From the NCBI GenBank assembly GCA_947594925.1, contig CANQEJ010000004.1, positions 1 to 50,083 on the forward strand: a stretch of DNA of 50,083 nucleotides. Reading direction: 5' to 3'. Shown in pieces: positions 44,337 to 50,083 of this stretch. Every line of letters begins with the position of its first letter. The stretch's first letter is position 1. The translations under genes were made by a program, and so were the position numbers. The notes below the pieces were generated by a model that did no database searches, had not been told where the DNA came from, and was given only the letters and a program-made list of their open reading frames with translations. This DNA is from an uncultured Bacilli bacterium (GTDB taxonomy: Bacteria; Bacillota_I; Bacilli_A; RF39; UBA660).

Positions 44337-47322
44337 AGTTACATGTATTTGATACGGTAAAGTCAATCTTTTCGGTATAAACAGAACCACCATAACGAAT
44401 TAATACTTCAACAGTAAATGTTCCTTCCGTACCAAGAGGAATTCCCGCATTTAATTTAGAATTGTTTTTATAATAGTTAAAGCTTAAATTAGAAGCAGAA
44501 ATTGTTGTACCATTAACTTTTGCATTTACTTTACCATTAGCTGTCCATGTTACACCATTAGTAGGTTTTTTACAGAAATCAGCATCATTATATGATATTT
44601 CTACTGGACCACCATTACTATTGTTAGAAGCACCACCCGTACCATAAGTAGTATTTGATGAACCTTTAACATCAACACTTATACCATTACTCATATTAGA
44701 TTTAAAATTACTATAAGTTGATTTGATTATAAAGGTATAAGTAGGAAGACCAGTCATTGTATAGGTAAAGGTATTAGAATCGGTAAATCCTAAATCTTGT
44801 AATTCACCAGAAGCTGTTTTTAAGAAGACTTCATAACCAACAGAACCTAGAACACTTTGATTATAACTAATCATATGTTTTAAATATCTTTGATAACTAT
44901 CACCATAAGCTTTTTTCATGTAATCTTCTAAGTAAGAAGAATTTAGAGCATTAGGAGTACTTATTGGGTCCCAAGTTAAGGTAATAGAATTTCCCGATAC
45001 AGAAGCATCACCATCAGTTGGGTCATTTAATTTGGTAAATCTTGGTGAAGTTTCTTTTGGAGCACTTTCTTTATTAAAGTATTCTGTAGATATTAAACTT
45101 GATGGCGTGTAATTACTTGGTTTTTGCGCAGGGTTAGTACCTAGTTCTACTTGAGCTTCAACAACTCCATCAGGAACACTAAATTTAGAATTTTCTTTAA
45201 AGATACGATTTCCTAAAGCTGCTGATATCATAACTCTTTGATTAGCACCATCAATGGCTGTTGTATAGTATTCACTAGTAATTTCATTATAACCATACCA
45301 TAAAGATATAGAATAGTCAGGGGAATAAATTTCTACCCAGTTATCGTGGCTGACTGAATCTGGTAAGTTATGTTTTTCAATAAATTCTTTATCAATTGTT
45401 GATGTACCTGTTTTGGCAGCGACATCGGTACCATTAACATTAATACGTCCACCAACATTATTAGCACCAGCATAAGTTAACATATTATTCATCATGTAAG
45501 CAGTTTCTTCGCTCATAACTTTCTTTTTCTTGATTTCTGGTTCATAAGTACGGTCATCTTGACGATAAATTATTTTAGTAAATGAGTAAGGTTCAATGTA
45601 GTAACCACCACGACCAAATGCCGCATAGGCAGCAGACATTTCTAGAGGGGTCATACCATCAAATCCTCCGATAGCTGCAGATTCATATAATTTATCACCA
45701 TAATCAATACCTAAACTGTGAACAAAATCACTAACTTTTTGTTTATCAAGTTGTTGGAAAGCTTGAATTGCTGGAATATTACGAGAACGATACAATGCTG
45801 TTTTCATTGTCATCATACCCATATAAGAATTATCAGAGTTTTTAAGTGGGGTACCATCAGAATAAGTCATTGGTTCATCGAAGAAAATAGAACCTGTATT
45901 ACCATTATTATATTCTAGATATGGACCATAAGCAAAGAACGGTTTAGCACAAGAACCTGGTTGACGTTCCATATTTGTTGCATAGTTCCAATCGCCAATT
46001 TTACGATTACGTCCAGCCCCGACAGCAATAATAGAACCATCTTTAACAGAAGTTACAGCAATACCAGCTTGAATAACATCATTTTTCCATTTATAATATT
46101 CGCCAGCATATAGATTATTAATAACATCTTGAGGTTCTTTTTCTAGAGTTGTATAAATTAACATTGGGGTATTATAAGGGTCGTTTCCTGTTCTATTTTG
46201 AACATCTTCAACAACGGTATCAATAAAACCTTGATATGGATTAGATGAAGCTTCAACTTCACTAGTTAACATAGATTCAATACTAATAGCATTAGCAGCA
46301 TCTGCTTCGTCTTGAGAAATATAACCATGACGAACCATTAATTTTAATACAGTATTACGACGTTTAGCTGCTAAATCGGGATTTTTAAAAGGATCATAAG
46401 AAGCGGGTGCTTGGAACATACCAGCAATTAAGGAAGCTTCCGCTAGATTTAAATCACGAACAGATTTACCAAAATATAATTGACAAGCTTGTTCTACTCC
46501 ATAAGCACCACCATTACTACTTTTACCTAGCCATGGAGCATTAACATAAAATTCAATAATTTCCTCTTTAGTATAATTTTTTTCAACTTTAAAGATAGAC
46601 ATATAAATATCGGTAAACTTACGAATAATACCAGCTAAACCATGAGATTCTGTTGAAGTAAAGGTATTTTTAACAACTTGCATGGTTAGAGTTGAAGCAC
46701 CACCTGCTGAAGAGTTACCACTCAATTGACCAAAGGAAGCACGCATGAAACGAGCAAGGTCAAAACCACTATGTTGGAAGAAACGAGAATCTTCGGTAGC
46801 AACAATAGCATCAACTAAAACTTGGGGTAATTCATCATAAGTAACCAGTTCTCTTTTTTCACTACCAATTCTCGCGTATTCATCACCTTTAGCATCATAT
46901 AAAATAGTAGCTTCTTTATTATATAACTCATCTTCATCAAATTTCGGAGCTGTTATAACAATATATAACATAAATAATAATAGTAAAGATAAAATAATAA
47001 TAGCAATGGTTGTTAAAATCGTTAAAATACGATGTTTTTTAGCTTTTTCTTTTTTAGGTGGTTTAGAAACTTTAGGAGTTTTTTTCTTTTCCACTTTTTC
47101 GACTTTTGTAACTTTAGTTTCTTTTAAACTATTATTACTTGTATTGCTTGTTTTTTTCTCTTTTTTAACTTTACTTTTTTTATCATTAACAGTTTTTTTA
47201 ATACTAACTCCTCCTTTTTTTAGCTTATCACTAATTTTGCCAATCTTATCATCAATTGATTTGTTAATATCTTCAACTTTATCGTTAAGTTTATCTAACT
47301 TACGTTTTTTCTTCTCATCCAT
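44335..47322 (-). CDS. ponA: Class A penicillin-binding protein (PonA-like)
   Basis: Class A PBPs polymerise and cross-link peptidoglycan. The 995-residue product has a long basic cytoplasmic N-terminus (about 1-95), a membrane helix (about 98-122), the glycosyltransferase 51 domain (VDAIVATEDSRFFQHSGFD, GASTLTMQ), and the transpeptidase domain with S457 and K460 in SCAK, SRN at about 510, and KTGTS from K637. A fibronectin-III-like region follows (about 770-885), then a single TYGTGGAS motif shared with the YGTG-repeat protein and a final beta-rich domain. Upstream recU is 11 bases away, the same arrangement as recU-ponA in Bacillus. Confidence 0.95.
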   Translation of the reverse strand: MDEKKKRKLDKLNDKVEDINKSIDDKIGKISDKLKKGGVSIKKTVNDKKSKVKKEKKTSNTSNNSLKETKVTKVEKVEKKKTPKVSKPPKKEKAKKHRILTILTTIAIIILSLLLLFMLYIVITAPKFDEDELYNKEATILYDAKGDEYARIGSEKRELVTYDELPQVLVDAIVATEDSRFFQHSGFDLARFMRASFGQLSGNSSAGGASTLTMQVVKNTFTSTESHGLAGIIRKFTDIYMSIFKVEKNYTKEEIIEFYVNAPWLGKSSNGGAYGVEQACQLYFGKSVRDLNLAEASLIAGMFQAPASYDPFKNPDLAAKRRNTVLKLMVRHGYISQDEADAANAISIESMLTSEVEASSNPYQGFIDTVVEDVQNRTGNDPYNTPMLIYTTLEKEPQDVINNLYAGEYYKWKNDVIQAGIAVTSVKDGSIIAVGAGRNRKIGDWNYATNMERQPGSCAKPFFAYGPYLEYNNGNTGSIFFDEPMTYSDGTPLKNSDNSYMGMMTMKTALYRSRNIPAIQAFQQLDKQKVSDFVHSLGIDYGDKLYESAAIGGFDGMTPLEMSAAYAAFGRGGYYIEPYSFTKIIYRQDDRTYEPEIKKKKVMSEETAYMMNNMLTYAGANNVGGRINVNGTDVAAKTGTSTIDKEFIEKHNLPDSVSHDNWVEIYSPDYSISLWYGYNEITSEYYTTAIDGANQRVMISAALGNRIFKENSKFSVPDGVVEAQVELGTNPAQKPSNYTPSSLISTEYFNKESAPKETSPRFTKLNDPTDGDASVSGNSITLTWDPISTPNALNSSYLEDYMKKAYGDSYQRYLKHMISYNQSVLGSVGYEVFLKTASGELQDLGFTDSNTFTYTMTGLPTYTFIIKSTYSNFKSNMSNGISVDVKGSSNTTYGTGGASNNSNGGPVEISYNDADFCKKPTNGVTWTANGKVNAKVNGTTISASNLSFNYYKNNSKLNAGIPLGTEGTFTVEVLIRYGGSVYTEKIDFTVSNTCN

Positions 47323-47333
47323 AATTACACCTT

Positions 47334-47885
47334 CTAAAAATATATTTTATCAACAATTTTTAAATAATCAAGCTCTGGAGCATAGGTATATTTAATTTCG
47401 TAACCATAAGTTTTAATAAAATCATAGGGAATAGATTTTCTTTGATGAGTTTGAATATAATCTAAAAAATCTTCTCCTTTTAATAAATAAACTATTTGAT
47501 TAATAGAAATAATTAAAAAAGTTATTCCTCCATGTTTAATTATTCTTTTCATATGTTCTATTTGATGAGCATGGATATTACTTAAAGGAAAAGATGTCTT
47601 ATTTTGGGTAACTTTTGCTTCAAAATCAATATATTTTCCTTTATATATACCATTATAATCTAAGGTTGATTGTTCTTTAAAATAGCCTCTATCAATTATC
47701 TTGTGATTATCTTTATAAGATACTTTTACAACGCCAATAGGAGTAGGCTTTTTATGGATTACAGCTTTATCTAATTCTAAATAGTAATTATTAGAATTAT
47801 TTAGCATTGTTTCTAAATCCATGCCACGGTTCTTATAAATTATTTGCTTCGAAAAAGTTTGTTCTTTGTTGCTTAATTTAGCCAC
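47334..47885 (-). CDS. recU: Holliday junction resolvase RecU
   Basis: RecU cuts Holliday junctions in Firmicutes. The product (183 residues from GTG 47885) has NRGMDLETMLNNSNNYY, AVIHKKPTPIGVVKVSY, the catalytic stretch DYNGIYKGKYIDFEAKVTQ, and SFPLSNIHAHQIEHMK. The GTG at 47885 is chosen because GGTGAT lies 5 bases before it; ATG 47897 and GTG 47900 lack a site and lie within a few bases of the likely transcription start below TATAAT (47907-47902). It is co-transcribed with the PBP gene. Confidence 0.93.
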   Translation of the reverse strand: MAKLSNKEQTFSKQIIYKNRGMDLETMLNNSNNYYLELDKAVIHKKPTPIGVVKVSYKDNHKIIDRGYFKEQSTLDYNGIYKGKYIDFEAKVTQNKTSFPLSNIHAHQIEHMKRIIKHGGITFLIISINQIVYLLKGEDFLDYIQTHQRKSIPYDFIKTYGYEIKYTYAPELDYLKIVDKIYF

Positions 47886-48033
47886 AATAATCACCATCAC
47901 AATTATACTATAATCTTATGCTTTTGGCTATATTCTCAAGCTATTTTTTTATGGACTTGTCATAAATTAGGATGTTTTGACGAAAGTCTAGAAATATAAT
48001 AAGAAAACATTATAATTAAAATAAGGTGAAATT

Positions 48034-48129
48034 ATGATAAGAATAGATTATTTAATTAATCAAATTATTGAAGATGTAACTTTAGCTACAATAACTTTGG
48101 ATACTAAAGAGAAAAAATCAGATGTTTGA
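48034..48129 (+). CDS. Possible small gene, 31 residues
   Basis: ATG (48034) with AAGGTGAAATT at the right distance, opening MIRIDYLINQIIEDVTLATI and ending at TGA (48127-48129). TATAAT boxes lie at 47996 and 48010 or so. Its last codons and stop form a terminator hairpin (48112-48137). The ribosome-binding site plus terminator suggest a true transcription unit; whether the peptide or the RNA matters is unknown. Confidence 0.45.
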   Translation: MIRIDYLINQIIEDVTLATITLDTKEKKSDV

Positions 48130-48137
48130 TTTTTTTT
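48112..48137 (+). terminator. Rho-independent terminator ahead of gpsB
   Basis: AAAAAATCA (48112-48120) pairs with TGATTTTTT (48127-48135), loop GATGTT, ending in T run. Confidence 0.65.
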
Positions 48138-48155
48138 ATGCTTTTTTCCATCTAG

Positions 48156-48184
48156 TTGACAAATAATCCTAAAATTTTTATAAT
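48156..48184 (+). promoter_or_regulatory. Strong promoter of gpsB-rnpB
   Basis: Perfect TTGACA (48156-48161) and TATAAT (48179-48184) with a 17-bp spacer. Confidence 0.85.
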
Positions 48185-48209
48185 TAAAGAGTAAGAAGGG
48201 TGATTTTAA

Positions 48210-48542
48210 ATGTATAATGAAAGAATATATCTAACACCACAAGAAGTTTTAGATAAAGAATTTAAAATAGATGCACGTGGTTATCGTCCTCAAGAGGTAG
48301 ATAAATTTTTGGATATGGTTATTCATGATTATACAGAGTTTATCACAATAATAAAAAAACAAGAAAAAGAAATTAGTGTTTTAACCAACGACAATATTAA
48401 TCTAAAAAATGAGATACGTCGTTTACGTACTAATTTAGAAGCTGCGGAGGATTCTAGTGTTTCTAATAAATATGTAAATAATGTAGACCTTCTTCAAAGA
48501 CTTAGTAAATTAGAGAAAGTTGTTTTTGGGAAAAATGAATAA
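48210..48542 (+). CDS. gpsB: Cell division protein GpsB
   Basis: GpsB is a small coiled-coil adapter that links division proteins and PBPs. The 110-residue product has the N-terminal membrane-binding/PBP-binding domain LTPQEVLDKEFKIDARGYRPQEVDKFLD split here as the DivIVA-like core, a coiled coil (about 50-80), and a short C-terminal hexamer-type helix (LLQRLSKLEKVVFG). Location before rnpB and near recU-ponA matches Bacillus. Its stop codon overlaps the RNase P RNA P1 stem. Confidence 0.93.
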   Translation: MYNERIYLTPQEVLDKEFKIDARGYRPQEVDKFLDMVIHDYTEFITIIKKQEKEISVLTNDNINLKNEIRRLRTNLEAAEDSSVSNKYVNNVDLLQRLSKLEKVVFGKNE

Positions 48543-48891
48543 AATCTGGACAAATGCTGCATAAAAATTATGTAGAGGAAAGTCCATGCTCACACAATCT
48601 GCAATGATTGTAGTGTTCGCGCTAAAGGAAAAAATAACTTTAGGTAGAGAAATCTAACGGCTCTGAACTTTCCTTAAAGGGAAATAGTAAGTATAAAAGT
48701 GCCAAAGTGACGAAGAACTTGGAAACGAGGGAAGTGGAACGTGGTAAACCCCGCGAGTGAGAAACCCAAATTTTGGTAGGGGAACCTCTTTAAGGGAATA
48801 AAAAACTAAAAAGAGGACTTATACTTTAGTATAGGTAGATAAATATTTGTCGCTCTTTACGAGTACAGAACATGGCTTATAAGATTTTATT
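48538..48891 (+). ncRNA. rnpB: RNase P RNA (bacterial type B)
   Basis: RNase P RNA removes tRNA 5' leaders. The conserved 5' core GAGGAAAGTCCATGCTC (48575 or so), the central GTGGTAAACCCCGCGAGTGAG with GAAACCC, and the 3' core ACAGAACATGGCTTAT are all present. AATAAAATCT (48538-48547) pairs with AGATTTTATT (48882-48891), the closing P1 helix, which sets the ends. The 5' arm of P1 includes the gpsB stop codon, so the RNA is probably processed from a gpsB-rnpB transcript. The only stretch over 300 bases without protein genes. Confidence 0.95.
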
Positions 48892-48918
48892 TATTTTAAA
48901 TGTTAGGAGTGAAAATTC

Positions 48919-49389
48919 TTGATTGAAATTGGTCAAAGTCTAAAAGACGCTAGAGAAAAAGCTGGGGTGAGTTTGGATGAGGCTAGTAAAGATTTGAATA
49001 TTGAAACAGTTATCATTGAAAATATAGAAGATGGTAATATTGGTTGTTTTAAAGATATTTTTGTATTAAAAGAATATATTCAAAGTTATGCTAAATATTT
49101 AGGTTTAGATGATGGAAAAATAATTGATGAATTTAATGAATATTTATTTGAATATACTTCTAAAATACCTTTAGAAGATATTGAAAAAGCTATCTTAGAA
49201 AAATCAAAGGCCGAAAGTAACAATAATGAAATTGCATCACCATATACTAAACCGGTGATGAAAACCAAAAAAATATATTATGCGATAATTTATTTTATCA
49301 TTTTTATATTAGTAGTATTAGCAGTTATCTGGTCTGTTAAACAGATAACTATTAATAATGAGATAGTAAATTATGTTAGTTATTTATAG
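48919..49389 (+). CDS. RodZ-like helix-turn-helix membrane protein, short form
   Basis: The 156-residue product has the RodZ-type N-terminal helix-turn-helix (IGQSLKDAREKAGVSLDEASK, then IENIEDG) and one membrane helix (about 119-142), but almost no outer domain; Bacillus RodZ (YmfM) is about 290 residues. RodZ links MreB to the envelope. Start is TTG (48919) with TAGGAGTGA nine bases upstream. It precedes pgsA, as rodZ does in Bacillus. Confidence 0.85.
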   Translation: MIEIGQSLKDAREKAGVSLDEASKDLNIETVIIENIEDGNIGCFKDIFVLKEYIQSYAKYLGLDDGKIIDEFNEYLFEYTSKIPLEDIEKAILEKSKAESNNNEIASPYTKPVMKTKKIYYAIIYFIIFILVVLAVIWSVKQITINNEIVNYVSYL

Positions 49390-49403
49390 GAGTTGATTAG
49401 TTT

Positions 49404-49994
49404 ATGAATTTACCAAATAAAATTACTGTAAGTAGAATAATATTAGCAGTTTTAATATTAATATTATTAATATTTCCTTGGTATCAAGTAGGAATTGAAT
49501 TTCCCAAATATACTGTAGGAACCGTAATAGTAGATTTAAAATATATTATTGCTGCTGTTATGTTTATTATTGCTTCTTTAACTGATTTTTTAGATGGGCA
49601 TATTGCTCGTAAAAATAATTTAGTAACTGATTTTGGTAAAGTCATGGATGCTATCGCTGATAAAGTTTTAGTTAATGGATTACTTGTTATCCTTGCTTGT
49701 AATGGTTTTGTTTCAATTGTAGTACCTGTAGTTATTATTACCAGAGATATCTTTGTAGATTCTATTAAAATGATTGCTGGAGAGAAAAAGGGAGCTGTTG
49801 GAGCAAGTATAGCAGGAAAATTAAAGACAATTTGTATGATGGTTGGTTTAAGTTTTGTTTTAATTTATAATTTACCATTTGAATTATGGAATATTCGTTT
49901 TGCTGATATATTAATTCTAGCAGCTACAGTATTATCAGTAATATCTGGTTGTCAATATTACTTAGATAATAAAGATATATTTAAAGATAGATAA
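49404..49994 (+). CDS. pgsA: CDP-diacylglycerol--glycerol-3-phosphate 3-phosphatidyltransferase
   Basis: PgsA makes phosphatidylglycerol phosphate at the membrane. The 196-residue product has the CDP-alcohol phosphotransferase motif from DGHIAR to DAIAD (D-G-x2-A-R-x8-G-x3-D-x3-D) and several membrane helices, with the family start NLPNKITVSRI. A TAGGAGTTG site is present 14 bases after the rodZ-like gene. Confidence 0.95.
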   Translation: MNLPNKITVSRIILAVLILILLIFPWYQVGIEFPKYTVGTVIVDLKYIIAAVMFIIASLTDFLDGHIARKNNLVTDFGKVMDAIADKVLVNGLLVILACNGFVSIVVPVVIITRDIFVDSIKMIAGEKKGAVGASIAGKLKTICMMVGLSFVLIYNLPFELWNIRFADILILAATVLSVISGCQYYLDNKDIFKDR

Positions 49995-49996
49995 TG

Positions 49997-50022
49997 AACA
50001 CTAAATTAATTAGTGTTTTTTT
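49997..50022 (+). terminator. Rho-independent terminator of pgsA
   Basis: AACACTAA (49997-50004) and TTAGTGTT (50010-50017) followed by T run. Confidence 0.8.
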
Positions 50023-50040
50023 CTTGCCTTAATTTTTTTC

Positions 50041-50083
50041 ATGTCAACCAAAAACTTTCTGCTTTACAACAAACCGGGGGGGG
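50041..50083 (+). repeat. 43-bp direct repeat, copy 2, with start of another poly-G promoter
   Basis: Identical to 9525-9567. It contains TTTACA (50063-50068) and at least eight G (50076-50083), then the window ends within the G run. The -10 box and the gene it should drive lie beyond the edge. It follows the pgsA terminator, so it is again the beginning of a new transcription unit on the plus strand. Confidence 0.9.

Noticed and set aside
1-50083. Mycoplasma genetic code (TGA as Trp)
   Set aside because: Several genes end in TGA at the expected length, for example priA and the NlpC-SGNH gene, and conserved Trp positions use TGG.

Overview
The window is a strongly AT-rich, gene-dense piece of a low-GC Firmicutes-type chromosome. 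Gene content and order (rny, parC, spoVS, dnaB/dnaI, dnaD-nth-ponA-recU-gpsB-rnpB, rodZ-pgsA, ezrA, an M16 YmfF/YmfH pair) point to the Bacilli and their deep, often host-associated relatives. TGA is used as a stop (priA, both halves of the VirB4 region's neighbours) and tryptophan is TGG, so the genetic code is standard and not the Mycoplasma code. The species cannot be named from sequence alone; an uncultured gut Bacilli/Mollicutes-related lineage is a guess.

Layout. 1-8.8 kb: RNase Y, PriA, a secreted cysteine-rich Ig/SH3-like protein, ParC, an RNA methyltransferase and SpoVS. 8.8-11.4 kb: two small unknown genes on the minus strand, then a divergent SipW-type surface protein whose promoter carries a run of nine G between the -35 and -10 boxes. 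11.6-22.8 kb: a type IV secretion (T4SS) operon with a VirB2-like pilin candidate, VirB6-like channel, PrgI/VirB3-like protein, VirB4 split into two overlapping genes, an NlpC/P60-SGNH double hydrolase, a lipoprotein, and a VirD4 coupling protein with a long Met/Gly-rich tail. No relaxase, integrase or attachment site is visible beside it. 22.9-28.6 kb: rhodanese, M16 peptidase pair, nucleotidyltransferase, a PurM-like enzyme, and rpsD (minus strand) with a structured leader. 28.9-36 kb: EzrA, a thioredoxin-fold membrane protein, a membrane-anchored protein with six YGTG repeats behind a structured leader, DnaB, DnaI, an unknown membrane protein and an ImmA/IrrE-like remnant. 36-38.7 kb: a T-box leader controlling a metallo-beta-lactamase-fold protein and ThrRS. 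38.7-44.3 kb: a paralogue of the cysteine-rich secreted protein, an ABC-2 exporter, CCA-adding enzyme, DnaD and endonuclease III. 44.3-50 kb: class A PBP and RecU (minus strand), a possible 31-residue gene, GpsB, RNase P RNA, a short RodZ-like protein and PgsA.

The most interesting signal is the poly-G promoter. A 43-bp segment (9525-9567) containing the -35 box and the start of the G run is repeated exactly at the right edge of the window (50041-50083, running off the end). Clear promoters elsewhere in the window have 17-bp spacers; here the spacer is 16 bp with nine G, so gain or loss of single G should switch transcription. This predicts a family of slippage-controlled, phase-variable surface genes, one member lying next to the T4SS operon.

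Functionally, many genes concern the cell envelope and division (PBP, GpsB, EzrA, RodZ-like, PgsA, the secreted SH3/Ig proteins, NlpC-SGNH hydrolase) and DNA replication/repair (PriA, DnaB, DnaI, DnaD, ParC, RecU, Nth). No tRNA, rRNA, CRISPR array or insertion sequence was recognised, and no gene-free stretch exceeds 300 bases apart from the RNase P RNA gene.
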